A stretch of 64,000 bases of DNA from Drechslerella dactyloides. Lineage: Eukaryota > Ascomycota > Orbiliomycetes > Orbiliales > Orbiliaceae. Location of the stretch: NCBI GenBank assembly GCA_020064725.1, contig JAGTWJ010000001.1, forward strand, positions 4,030,001 through 4,094,000, read 5' to 3'. A model generated the notes under the pieces. It was not told the origin of the DNA. It saw only the letters and a program-made list of their open reading frames with translations, and did no database searches. The position numbers and the translations under genes were made by a program. This document shows, piece by piece, positions 1 through 11,262 of this stretch (position 1 is its first letter; each line of letters opens with the position of its first letter).

Positions 1-491
1 ATGGGCATCACCTAAGCTGCATCCGCGGATAAACCTACTACCATACACAAATAACCGACGGCTCCTCCCAAACGCTGGACCGGGGGTAATCTTTCTGTTG
101 CGGTTTTGTTTGCATGATTAATTTCGATCTTTTTCGATATGTATTACTAGTATACCCTCTTGGTTTTGCTGTGGCGTCTCTATCACGATATATGTATAAT
201 AACCAGTTTTAGGAAGCTTCGTGCTCATATTTCATATACGTAATGATAATACCGATATGGTGGGCGTTTGTTATGACCGTCGTCATTCTTCTCATCAAGC
301 TATTATATTAAGCTACCAGCCGTTATCAATTCGGTCTTCTCTTATGAATACATGCCATATATCATTTCCCATCACTTCATTTCAGATGTCAATCCCAAAA
401 ACAAATGTAAAGGATAACGCCGAATCCAGACGCCGTCACGCTTGCGGCTCCTCGACCTTTATAGTACAGACGCCTAATATGGCAAACACAA
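1..491. other. 3' flank of nse1; no gene seen
   Basis: This left edge lies downstream of the Nse1 stop codon. It is AT-richer than the coding regions. I see no conserved protein, tRNA or repeat in it. It presumably holds the nse1 3' UTR and polyadenylation region. Confidence 0.5.
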
Positions 492-1970
492 TCAACGACG
501 CCGTGATTTCAGCGTCGCTTTCGACATTCTGCGTGGCAGTTCGTCGTCTTCTTCGTCGTCATTATCCTGCGTCTGAATTTGCTGGCTCGCCATGCTCTCG
601 CGCTTGACACGGACGATGTTCTCGCGGGTGGGACGAGGGCTAGCCGTTCCACCGTATCGAGTTGAACCAGCCGGTTCGTCGTCATCCTCGTCGTTATCTT
701 CGTCAACGTCGTCCGGGTCCTGCGTCTGTTGCATGCCGGAGGAACGTCGGCTTGACCCGTTCATGGTCCGCGAGACTTTTCTCGGACGCTCGGCCCGCAG
801 TTCTTCTTCTTCATCGTCCGAGGTCAATGCTCTGTTCCGTCTTCCCAGTGAGAGCCTGGTTCCATTAGGCCTCGCGGAAGATTCGCCCATCTGTTCTTCG
901 TCTTCATTCATGTCGTCTTCGTCACTGTCGTCGTCGTTATCAAACATTGTGCTTCTCCTGCCCTTGCTCTTCTCGATCCTAATCTTGGCAGATTTGCTCA
1001 GACGCTGAGGCTGTATCCCTTCCGAATCGCGCCCTCTTGACCTGCGGAGTCCTGCGCCGCCACTGCCGCCGCCGCCTCTCGCCGCCTTAGGTCCCACCGG
1101 GTCCCCCTTCCATTCGGCTTGGCACGTCGGACACTTTCCAGTTGGATTTTTGGAGAAGTAGTGCTCCGCACAATGATTGTGCATTCGAAGGTTGCAGGCC
1201 GGATCCGAGCATCGCTGTCCGATTGTGTGCAAGTACTTACAAAGATAACAGGACTTGATGCGGAGTTTCATGGGACCTTTGGTAACCGTTCCATCCTCGT
1301 GTTCTTCCTCCTCTTCCACATTGTAGGTTGCCAGCAGGTAGGGCTCAAGCTCCAGTAGCGATCTAGTAGAAAGGAAGTGGTAGCCAGCACCATCCCTTTC
1401 CAACCAGCCCTCGTTGACGAATCTCGCAAGGCAGTCTTCCGCTTCCGACTTTGTAAGACCTATGCCGGCGCCGGCGATGACCTGGGTCGTTTCCTCGCCG
1501 TTGGCGCCCTGGGTGGCCACGACGCGGTTCTCTCGTTCGGAAGGAGGGTTCTTGTTCAAGCTGATGGCACGCATGCCCTTGATGGCCATTATTTCTGCGT
1601 GGATGGTATTGTTCACGTCGAACATGTCGTCGAGCAGCCGTTTGAAAAAGGAGATCTCGTCAGGCGTATGAGTGGTTGCGAGGCGGATGATCTCGTCGTC
1701 CGACGAGTTGACGAGAGAGTAGTATCGTTTCCCGTCCTCTTGGTCCAGCATGTTTCGGACCTCGAGGTCGAACGGCGAGATGGCATTTTGTATGGTATGG
1801 ATGACATCCGTGACATCCTTCAACGAAACCGACTCAGTGCTGACTTCGGAGCCCGTGTCTGCGGACTTTATCAGGGCGAGCAGCTCGCGGCCTTCCTCCA
1901 GGTCGATGAACGGGCGTATAAGCAGGCCTTGCAGGAAGGCTCTATGGACGTTTGTGTAGTTCGGCGGCAT
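492..1970 (-). CDS. nse1: Smc5-Smc6 complex subunit Nse1 (RING-like E3 component)
   Basis: This is a single-exon gene of 492 residues. The N-terminal half (about residues 1-240) is the winged-helix type Nse1 region, opening with NVHRAFLQGLLIRPF. At about residues 245-290 there is a variant RING with CYLC, CSDPAC, MHNHCAEH and a final CPTC pair, typical of the Nse1 C-terminal zinc domain. In the family, Nse1 with Nse3 and Nse4 forms the Smc5/6 subcomplex acting in recombinational repair and rDNA stability, and the RING supports ubiquitin ligase activity. The tail after the RING (about 200 residues) is long and low-complexity, with alternating acidic (DDDSDEDD-like) and basic runs. This makes the protein much longer than the roughly 250-350 residues I expect. 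The start was chosen because the family-like sequence begins right after this ATG. A short upstream ATG frame closes before it. The gene is divergent from got1. Confidence 0.85.
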   Translation of the reverse strand: MPPNYTNVHRAFLQGLLIRPFIDLEEGRELLALIKSADTGSEVSTESVSLKDVTDVIHTIQNAISPFDLEVRNMLDQEDGKRYYSLVNSSDDEIIRLATTHTPDEISFFKRLLDDMFDVNNTIHAEIMAIKGMRAISLNKNPPSERENRVVATQGANGEETTQVIAGAGIGLTKSEAEDCLARFVNEGWLERDGAGYHFLSTRSLLELEPYLLATYNVEEEEEHEDGTVTKGPMKLRIKSCYLCKYLHTIGQRCSDPACNLRMHNHCAEHYFSKNPTGKCPTCQAEWKGDPVGPKAARGGGGSGGAGLRRSRGRDSEGIQPQRLSKSAKIRIEKSKGRRSTMFDNDDDSDEDDMNEDEEQMGESSARPNGTRLSLGRRNRALTSDDEEEELRAERPRKVSRTMNGSSRRSSGMQQTQDPDDVDEDNDEDDDEPAGSTRYGGTASPRPTRENIVRVKRESMASQQIQTQDNDDEEDDELPRRMSKATLKSRRR

Positions 1971-2562
1971 CTTGCGACGCTTGCGAGACGAGCGCTCGGA
2001 GCCTTCCTAAGGGGCTGATCGAGGTGTCGAAGCGTTCGGCATGGTGGTGAGAGAGGATCGATGCAGGACGACGACTGGTGGGGCTTTCCATCGGAAAGAC
2101 GCGTTGTCGTGGTGGAACAAAGAAGCAACAGCGACACGCGCCGACAGCCCGGGAGCTATCGATAGACAGCACGCGGGTTCCCCGGAGACTGCTGAAGGAG
2201 CTCCCCGAGGCCACCGGGGCGCACGGGGCAGCAGCAGGAGATGGAATCTGTCCCTTACTGCCACGGTCGCGCTCGTGCGACACCAGCAAAATACCGTCCC
2301 TGACTTCACTCGACGCGGCGCTTTCTCATCCTTACGACCTATCTCCTTCCCGCGACGAACTAGACGACACTGCGATGCGCTGATACAGCTCGGACACGAC
2401 ATCGCCCGCCACACCCCTCGATCGTTGGATGAGCGTAGACCCAGGGCCGCCATTGTCGAGTCGCGGCAGCTGACGGAAGCACCATCCAGACCACCACCAC
2501 CGCTACCACCGCCCCTCCTTCCAGCTTCAGTCGAGTCCCGGAGCTAGATATCAACCGCAGCC
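1971..2562. promoter_or_regulatory. Divergent promoter region nse1 / got1
   Basis: 592 bp separate the two divergent start codons. Several frames are open here, but their translations are Arg/Ser/Pro-rich and match no family I know. I read it as promoter and 5' UTR for both genes. No clear TATA box was seen. Confidence 0.5.
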
Positions 2563-3284
2563 ATGTGGTTATCGGACCAGCAGAGTTCGTACATGCCCGT
2601 CCGAGGAGCACTATACTCTCAGCATTATGTCCATGCAATGCTGATCGTTCACCTTAGAGGTCGGCGTCGCCTTTTGTTCCGGCGGTATGTGAACCTACCC
2701 CAGTGGCGCCGACAGGCGCGAACCTTCCGCGATAACCGTTGCAGCCCCCTCTGGAACGCCATGCTGATGGACTGGCTGCAGGCGCCTTTTTCTTTACATT
2801 CGGCGTTGTAATGTTCTTCGATAAGGCCATGTGAGGACCTACCCCCCTTCCCCCTATCACCTTGTTGTAGTGTAGTGTATGCTAACGGGACAATTGCTCT
2901 GCAGGTTGGCCATGGGAAACGTAAGGAACTAGTCTCCACCGCATACCCGTCCTCGCATCACCGATACTAAAGCTCCATACCGCGACCGTCGTCGACTTGC
3001 AGATTCTGTTCCTAATCGGCCTAACCCTGACCATGGGCGTCAACCGCACATTCCTATTCTTCGCCCGCCGCGAAAAGTGGAAAGGCAGCGTAACCTTCGC
3101 CATCGGCATCCTCGTCATCTTTCTGAAATACCCGCTCATCGGCTTCGTCATTGAATGCTACGGCATCTTGAATCTCTTCGGCGACTTTTTCGGCGTTATC
3201 ATTGGCTTTCTGGGCAGCATCCCGGTTATTGGACCGTTCATTACCAGAGCGGCTGGGAGCGCGGGCAGGACGCTGCCGGTATAG
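2563..3284 (+). CDS. got1: Got1-family Golgi transport protein
   Basis: This is a small four-helix membrane protein of the Got1/SFT2-like family, which acts in ER-to-Golgi and intra-Golgi vesicle transport. The model has five exons: 2563-2584, 2658-2684, 2782-2830, 2905-2920 and 3003-3284. They join into 131 residues, close to the usual 138-140. Diagnostic sequence is MWLSDQQKVGVAFCSGG at the N-terminus, then FFDKAMLAMGN, ILFLIGLTL, a second hydrophobic segment with FGDFFGVIIGFLGSIPVIGP, and a terminal LPV. All introns are GT-AG, although the first donor (GTTCGT) is weak. Exon 4 is only 16 nt (MLAMGN). Exon lengths sum to 396, a multiple of three. The context is divergent with nse1 and convergent with profilin. 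Confidence 0.9.
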
Positions 3285-3958
3285 CATTTTGTAATAGCTT
3301 GATAAGCTGCACGTGGGTAGGATCGTGAGATGGCCTTCCTGGAGTGCAAGGGGGTGGCCGTGGCAGCGATGCTGCTGGGAGAGCATTTTGTGGCTTTCAT
3401 TGGTGACTGGTGATGATGAAGTACATGCGCATGCATTTTTCAGGCGCTCATGCTTGTTGACCCGTGTTAATAGATGATAGAAACAGTATCCATTATTCCT
3501 TGTAATTGATGTATGTATTGGCTTCACTTTACTTTGAGTTTCTTTCTGGACAATGCATGGGCACTTGGGTTGTAAATTATCGGCCGGGCAGAGTATCGTG
3601 TCAAACTAGCTAGCCAGTCTATTGGGTTATTTTCATAGCATATCTATTTCTACGTATCGTGACCCGACAGCTTTGAACGAGATATGTGAATTCGGTATAT
3701 ATATCAAACGTGGTTATGGTTTCGCCACGGCGTGTTCGAGTATCGGTAAGGGAACCGGGAAAGGAAGACAGGAATTCAACGAAACGAGCGCGGGCTGTCA
3801 GATATCCAATCCAATTGAGCATTTGAGTCTTGAGCGATCTTTCATGACACCTCCAGCTGCAACAATTCGTGCGAACCAAGCAAGCTGACATCGACTTGCA
3901 CCTCCAATAGAGGCGTTCGTTATACCGTTTTGAATCCTACCACCCAGGCATCTCCAGT
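3285..3958. other. Convergent 3' region got1 / profilin
   Basis: About 670 bp between two stop codons that face each other. No conserved coding sequence or RNA gene was seen. It should hold both 3' UTRs. Confidence 0.5.
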
Positions 3959-4871
3959 CTAGTATCCAGTCTTGATCAGGTAATCGGCGAGACCTTCCGT
4001 CGTTGTGGCTGCGGACTGTGTCTGGACGGTGTCTGGGTAACGGGCGATCACGATGGCTTGCTTGGTCTTGACGATGCAGACACCAGTTTTGCCTTTCTAT
4101 AGATAGGAAAAGAAATACATTCGTCAGCATATTCCCCCGTTTCTCCACGTGGCAAAAAAGCAGTGAAGAGACGTTCGGCTGCGCACCTTGCCATAGATGC
4201 TCCTGTCATCGACTTTGGTGCAGACGTATTTCACACCGGCGATGTGTAATCCCTCTCCCCAGAGGCTGGATGTGCTTTTATCAGGGAGGGCGTAGGCTTG
4301 CACGAGACTCTTGATTTCATCTGGAGAGACCTATTGGTCGACAATGAGGTCAGCAAATATCTCGTTAAGGAACGTTTAGTGCCTGCGTTTCGGAGAGAGA
4401 GACTGACGTTGAACCCTGAACTGTTGGCCCAGACTGAGTCTCCAGCAGCGCTGAAGATTGCTCCCGCATCGACATTTCCAGAGCCTACCAGGCTAACCAT
4501 TAATCAAGAATGTTAGCAACATGGCTAGCTATTCGAGCTTGCAGAGAGGGAAATATGAAGTTAGGGTGCATTTCGATATCATCTCGTGATGTTTGGACAG
4601 TTGGACGGCAAGTTGGTCGGGGACATCAAGACGATACAAGCCGGGTTTTAGAGGTTGCTCGCGATGAGTCGATGCTCGCCTGAAGTGGGCACGATGAATG
4701 GCATGGGATCTGGAATCTCAATCCTACCTGGTATCGATATAAGCTGTAGGACGGTAGAAGGTCAGCACCGGTTCGTTATCCTTGCCAATTCCATGGCCCG
4801 TAGGAGAAATCCCGAGGCAGAGGAGCATTCAACTGCACACGATGGGCGGGACGCTCACCTTGCCACGACAT
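3959..4871 (-). CDS. Profilin
   Basis: Profilin is an actin-monomer and poly-proline binding protein that feeds formin-driven actin assembly. The exons on the minus strand are 4859-4871, 4728-4743, 4408-4492, 4187-4330 and 3959-4096. They total 396 nt and encode 131 residues, the normal profilin size. Family marks are MSWQAYIDTSLVGSGNVD at the N-terminus (the poly-proline binding Trp and Tyr), IFSAAGDSVWA, the SIYGKKGKTGVCIVKTKQ strand region, and the C-terminal helix ending ADYLIKTGY. The first coding exon is 13 nt and the second is a 16 nt microexon (AYIDT). The frame fails without it. Confidence 0.95.
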
Positions 4872-5370
4872 GACTGACGATCTGGAAAGAGAGACGCTAG
4901 GCGAATAGAAACAAACGAAGAGAAGTGCGAGGCTCCGGGTAAAGATGGTCGGTGACTGAAAGGATTGCGTCTGAGCTGTGTGGTTCAGGACGGAAGTTAG
5001 GAGGGGACGAGAAAAGGTTACTGCGGGCGGAAGGAGGGGCAAAACAGCTACGAGTGTTTCCGGCTGAGCTGAGGTGGGGCTGCCCGCTGGAGTTAAGTAA
5101 GCTACAAACAGACACATATGTACATGTGCAACAACGACGTGCGTCAGCCATATATTTTCATGCTTTTATATCTACACCTCGATGGAACCTATAGGCACAA
5201 GAAAAGCTCATCGAGTGACAAGCTTGCGATTCAGACTATTTGCTCCGTAACACCGTATTCATGTTCTTGAAAGAAAAAAATAGGGAAAAACGCGCCCCAG
5301 ACTATGCGTAAAGACCAATGGACCGTCCGATACCTAACTACCTAGTTACATATCAAGCAAACAAAGGGCG
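4872..5370. promoter_or_regulatory. Upstream region of profilin and 3' flank of the F-box gene
   Basis: About 500 bp between the profilin start and the next minus-strand stop. It presumably includes the profilin promoter. I saw no coding or RNA gene. Confidence 0.45.
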
Positions 5371-7268
5371 CTACTGAGAAGCCTCCTCGGCCGCCCTTTG
5401 TTCCTCAACGCTATCGTAATCGAGCCACTCGTACATTATAAGACCGGTCTTGAAACTAAGTAGGAACCCCGCATCCGCGATCGCCACCGTTTGGAAGTCA
5501 CGACCAAGCTGTTTTGTGTCCTCAAGCACTTGTTTTTCGGGTGCAAGGTCGAGGCCATCTCGAACGCGAACGCCTCGGGAGCGCCACAGAACGACTCCAT
5601 CGCCTGTATTATCGTTGATTACATTCGCAACGTACACGGTATCGCCGTAGCAGAACGCCCTGCGTCTATCGCCTGGCATCGGGCAATCATGTCGTCCAAA
5701 GAGTTCCTTGTCCTTGAGATCAAGGAAACGTTGCGTTACGCTCGGACGACGACCCTTCAGGTCGACGTAAGCATGTGTGCAAACGTCAGTAGGGCTTCGC
5801 CGTTCCTGTAGCATGAATGCGTTTTTCGTCCGGCGGAATCTTACACGGTGGTGTTGAAGGTCAGTTGGAATATGTTGTATAGGTAGCTCGCATTTGTCAA
5901 CATAGACCATCTCCCCTCCAGCGAAGCATTCCGCGAAGTTATACCGGCAAAGGAGAAATGATCGGTTCAATGTATGGCCTACAACGACCTGTTTCGAATC
6001 CTCGAGGATCTCGATTGTCACCGGTACCGATTGTCTTCGATGACGATCGGACTCGTTGGCCTTCTTGAAGGTCAGTACCAGCTGAGACTGCGGGTAGACG
6101 CGTTCAAATCAACTCACGTCTGTGATCGACTCATCGTAATGTTCGACTACTCGTGATTCCCTAGTTGTCATGTCGAAGAAGATGTAGTTGGGATTGTCAT
6201 TCCCGTTGCCACTTCTCACGATCACATAATTCTTGGAGGAGCCGATTGCGACGTTCTCGAATTGCATCAGCCTATATGTACGAAGCAAATTGCCATTTGT
6301 AGTATCCCAAATTACGAGACGACTTTCGGCCAAGTATTTCGAAATTAGTCTCGGAAAGCAGCACGAATTCTACACATCGTCGGTATCGCCAGCATCATAC
6401 CTGGATAGCTGCGTAACAGCAGCCACAAAATATTCTCCCGGATGGAACGGCTTTTCCCACAATTGTTCCCGCTGGGGGTTTAACAATTCAATGTCTGCTC
6501 GACCACTCGATCCAACGAGGGGTACCAACAGCAATTTTACATCACTGAAGCTCGATGGCGAGTCCGTAGACACCTCTCGTACTACGACGTAATTAAGGCT
6601 GGGCGGGTAGCCCTTAACAGCCCAATCTCGCCGCCGATTAGGTCTAGATGATGGCAGCCTGTTCACATCGATTTTTTTACGCAATCTGACCAATCCCTCT
6701 CGGGTGGCATATTCTCGAAAAGCCAGGTTCCTGAGCGCTCTGAGGGGGTCCGTTTTGAGATAGCCATTGTACTCTGAGAAGTCCGTACACATTGAATAAT
6801 TCATGCAGGTCATCTTGTGAGCCAGTTGTTCTGACGATAGTACATCCCTCCATCGCCGCGATACCTAGAGGGTACGAAGAAGTACAAATACGATGCCTGT
6901 TAGCAAGAGCAAATACTGTGTGTGTAAAATCGGGAAAGAGCATCCGTACTTGGCGGTTGCTGAAGAGATCCCTCGGCGGCAGGTAATCATAAATCATTAA
7001 CCTAAGCTCTCCGGGAAGGTTGACCAAGATGTCAAAGTGGAAATTCGCGTCCTGCAGCAGTTGACGAACGATGTTTCTCTCGGACGGTTCGAAGAGCTTG
7101 AAGACCTCACGAAGACTGCATGACATCGAGAGATAGTTAGCCAGCGCCCTCGATATTGACCAATAGACTGGAGGGTCGAGCGGAAATAACTTCCTCGGAG
7201 ACATACAACTTCTCTCGATCATTTGTCTGGGCCTTAGCGAAGGCGTCGATCGCGTCTGCTAGCGCCAT
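5371..7268 (-). CDS. F-box protein of unknown target
   Basis: The gene model has five exons on the minus strand: 7207-7268, 6950-7115, 6401-6864, 6118-6322 and 5371-6087. It encodes 537 residues and the lengths sum to a multiple of three. An F-box lies near residues 45-85 (FDILVNLPGELRLMIYDYL, then RDLF, NRQVSRRWRDVL). F-box proteins link substrates to Skp1-Cullin ubiquitin ligases. The rest (about 450 residues) resembles the beta-rich body of fungal F-box proteins that describe cached values (for example SRLVIWDTTNGNLLRTYRL), so a propeller-like substrate domain is possible but not proven. The first intron carries a GTATGT donor, a GCTAAC branch and a TGCAG acceptor. I do not recognise an ortholog, and the substrate cannot be inferred from the neighbours. 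Confidence 0.75.
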
Positions 7269-10200
7269 TGTCCTGTGCCCGAGCGTTGAACCTTGGAGGA
7301 ATATGCGAGTCCAAAGTTAGCGGTACGGGGCATGGACGTAGGCAAGATCTAGTAGGTACCTTCGGAGAAGTGCGATGGAGGGAGATTAGAGGTTGAACGC
7401 GAGTGCACGAGTGCAGATGTCACTTTTGGAGAAGGGGCGAGGTCTTAGCCTCGAGCCTGTGGAGCGATGCGGACTATTCTAGCGAGTGATGCTCGCGTTA
7501 AGCCCGCAGTCCATCCCAGCAGGTCGACCGCGAAGACGCATATAACCAGGTAGTGCTTTTATTTTTATATCTGATAACATCATATCGAATACGAAGGATG
7601 CCTAAAAGACGAACAAGCGATATTGCATATATTGCCGAGCCACTGCAGCTGCGTTCGAATACAGGTGTGGCGCCTGTTGTGTCGCATGAAGACAGCGCTG
7701 TCCAACCAGCACGTCTCCGAGTCGGGTGCTCACTGGAGCTCGGTGTTGAACTCGGTGTTGCAAGCACGGGGCCGCCAACTAGTGCAAACGGACCTCTTGC
7801 TAGCATACGAAGACTGAATTAATATCAGCACTGACCAGCCCAGGCCAAATATAGACATGTGCACGAATTTTCTTGAATTTCCATGAAGCACCTTAAAGAA
7901 ACGAAGGCCGGTATCGTCTTCAGCCTTGAGGCATATTACCGGGCCCTTCACCGCATGTGAACATGGACGTGCGTGATCCCCAGCTGATTAATCGATTGGG
8001 ATGGTCCTCATGGCCATGCCATGCACGCGCACGAGAGCCAGCCACGTGGGGCAAACCTTACCGACACGGTCGACGGAGCTGCAGAGCTGCTAGCTGAACT
8101 ATAACTCCATCGACGCATAATAGTATATTCACTGTCGACTCCACAGACGGCTGAATGGGAAGTTCGGCTAGCTAGCTGGCCGAGATCACGATCGATCACG
8201 CCAGCGTTTTAATTTACGAAGGAGTTAAGAAGATGAATATCAATGCGATGGGAGTATATAGTATAGCATCAGTAAAGTTCATTATCGTGTTCATGCATGT
8301 CAGTGCATATGCACATGGGGTGGAGCCGGGTTCCTGTCCCGACGGCTGCAGGGAGAGTGTTTAATTTTGAACCTGAATGCATTGCACTGCAGGCGTGCGT
8401 CGTGAAGCCGACGATATCGACTCATGACATCACGGCCGTTGCGTATCACCATGTCCGGTGTCGTGGTTGGACGTCATCGGCCAGCGGGAGTGCACGCCAG
8501 CAACGTCATCGACGGCGGGAGATTAGCGGGAGCTGATATTGATTGCTATTGCATATGCGCATGCGATATATCCGCTCGCTGTGATGGACGACGAGGCTGT
8601 GAAGCGCTGGCTGATAGCAGCGATACCGGTATAATATGTGGTGTTCATCGTTCGCAATTCAGTCCAATCCGGGGTATTGCAATGTGACGGGCAAATTGGC
8701 ACTTGTGTCGTTGTGTTATGTCCGTTTGCCGGGCGCAACACACGACGCAGAGCGGCCGCTGCGCCCGCCCCAAAAAAAGATCGCGGAGCCCAGCCGGCCG
8801 AAAGAGGCAAGTTTTTAAGCAGGATTAGCTATCCGTTAAGTAAGCGTGCGGCTGCAGCGGCCTCTGCGCTGCTTTTATTAGCACACCGCACAGCTCACAG
8901 CGCAAACTGGTCGCCGAATGGGGCAAACTCCTCGAAGCCTGGTCGAAGCTTCCATCCCTTCGCCGAAGAACTCCCATCCCGGTCCAGCCTAATTACCACC
9001 ACGGCCACCCCTGCTCGGCACCCAATCAATGTGATTCGTCAGATCTTATTGGGCCGTTCACTAAGTGTCAGACTAGGACTCCCTCTCGATATCATATCAT
9101 ATCATCCGTCACCCTTTCGGATATATCGCGGACGTCACAAGCATATACGAGCCTCTTATCACAGCGCTAGCTCGCACTATAACGTACGTACGTATATCAA
9201 GTAGGGCACTATAGCATCATATCGTATCGCGTCGTATCGCAACCCTACCCGAATATGTGTCGTATAGATGACACTAGTACGTATCCTCTACTCCACTGTG
9301 CCTGGTTCTGCTATACCTCTATCCGGCGGATGCTTGTCTACTCTACCGCAATCGTCCATGTAACTGACGTACTGCGCCTGATAATCATCGAATTATCTCG
9401 ATGTGAAAAATTTTCACCTCTTATCTGCAGACGTGTTTGCATTATTATCGTTGCGTATCGTCCGCATTTTATTGCATTGCAGATAGATGCTGATTGCCAA
9501 ACGCGCCCGAAGCCTCTTCCGACAACCCTACCGACGACATGCCGACGTTCCTCCAAACTCCGTGCATATTGCGAAATCGTTACATCCGCGCCAGACGGTG
9601 CATGAGTAAGGGCCGTGCTTAGCAGTTGAAAGGACAGATGGGTATAATGGTCGCTTAAGCTACATATCCGAACGGTAGATGCGCATGTCTGCATGAGGCT
9701 CAAGCCTCGAAACCCATCTATAACACTCCTCGATTATGACGATCACCGTCTTTACCAAAGGGGACATGAAAATTTTTTAATCCCCGAGCTAGTCAAACCG
9801 GAACCACGCACGGTGCGAGAGTGTGGTGTGCCAATTAATCGTCCCAATCCTACGCACAACGGCGATTTGCCCATCGTCTGATTAGTGTGCTTGGCAGCCC
9901 CCGCTAGCGCGAGGAGCTTCGCACTTTTTCGCTTTTGTTCTAGAAAACGCTCCCGGTTCTATCGCTCTAGGCCCGAAGCGGTCTGGGCTGGACCTGCTCG
10001 CCGAAAAATCCAATCTTCACGCTAAGCATGCAAGGCCAAGGGCTAGCGTGCAGAAGATGAAACTGGTGACAGAAGAGGGAATCTTCTCTCGATTGTTCGA
10101 TGCCCCTTTCTTTTTCCTCCGTCCCTTCCGCTGTCTCGGTGCCAAAATTGGAGCAAGATGAGGATATCCCTGCGGAACATTATTCTCTTGTGCTTTCCTC

Positions 10201-11254
10201 GAGGTAGCGACATCCCGAATCGGTACCTGCATTTCGCCAAATGGATGGAAGCAGGAACAGCAGCGTTTCATACAATCGGATGGACCTTGCCGGCAACCTT
10301 TATTGCAAGATGAGGTAACTGCACATCTCTCGATATTGGACAAGCCTTGCATGTGGAGTGTCTGTAGGTACTCGGTCATGCAGGCACACCCACGATCGAT
10401 TGGGGAGACTCCACTCGAATGACGACAGACTGGGGCCGACGGGCGATCATGGTGAGGATCTGGTGATAGTGCTGCTCGTCAGCCGGCCCAGCGACGGTTC
10501 TGGCCAGAAGCATGCAGATGCAAAGGCGCGAGTCGTGCATCCGTGCAAGGGCAAGTTTAATTAGATGACGTCCGTACTTTTATTATTGTGGTTTGGGTCG
10601 GTCTTAGACATGGACGCCATTTGGGAACGCGAACAGCGTCGGTACCGGATGGCCTTCGTCACAAAGTGAGCGATATCATGCGAGCTGATACGACTAGTAC
10701 CGCGAGATGCCTCACGTTGTGGCCCCCAGGCCGTATCGCGGAGAGATTGGACAGGATGCGTATGTTCGTCCGGTCTGATCGATCACGGACACACGTAGCT
10801 CGCTATCGTTGGCCAGGGCACTCCGGGCAGACTTGAAACTCGCGAGATTATCGGCGTACTCGCCTGTCCAGGCATGTCTGCTGTCGTCAGGTCCGAAGGG
10901 TGCACCATCTGGGAAGGGTGCCTCAGCCCGTGAGTGGCCCGCCAGGGCGAGCGAATGAGGGCGTGGGATGGCTGGTGTTCCCAAAAGGGCAAGGTTCCAG
11001 AGGCGTCCCCGTTTCATGGCTGCTGCACCACCACACACCCTCTCGCAAAACCACCCCCGTCGAAGGAGGCAGTACACACATCAACATGTAAGCTAATGCA
11101 CTGCAAGCCACACCCCGACCCCCGGCCAAAGCTAAGACCTGCAGGTCAGTAGGTAAGGAAACCTCAAACTGTCTCTTGACTTCTTCTCGACTGATCGCTC
11201 AACGAACGTTAACTCTACCCGGAGCTGCTTAGCTCGACGCCAGCATTCCCAGTT
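7269..11254. other. 4 kb region without recognisable genes
   Basis: Only short frames occur here, on both strands, and none shows a family motif or a convincing splice chain. I found no tRNA A/B box pair, no transposase or reverse transcriptase fragment and no long direct repeat. Small simple-sequence patches occur, such as ATATC reiterations near 9090-9110 and TCGTATCGC copies near 9220-9240. It could hold distal regulatory DNA for the transcription factor at 15112, a noncoding RNA, or a decayed gene. Confidence 0.4.
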
Positions 11255-11262
11255 TATAAATA
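11255..11262 (+). promoter_or_regulatory. TATA-like box (candidate core promoter of the HSF-type gene)
   Basis: The octamer TATAAATA stands in otherwise mixed sequence. About 50 bp further on, a strongly pyrimidine-rich stretch (CTCTCTCC/ATCTCTC) begins, as is common just after fungal transcription starts. No better candidate was seen nearer to 15112. Transcription from here is inferred, not shown. Confidence 0.4.

Noticed and set aside
1377..2018. 213-codon open frame antisense to nse1
   Set aside because: It is a shadow of the GC-rich third positions of nse1. No splice signals or conserved motifs.
2007..2547. Open frames in both directions between nse1 and got1
   Set aside because: The translations are Arg/Ser/Pro-rich without motifs, and they lie in the promoter interval.
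10017..10379. 120-codon Cys-rich frame with a hydrophobic end, minus strand
   Set aside because: A small secreted protein was considered, but the hydrophobic segment is at the C-terminus, there is no signal peptide and no conserved pattern.
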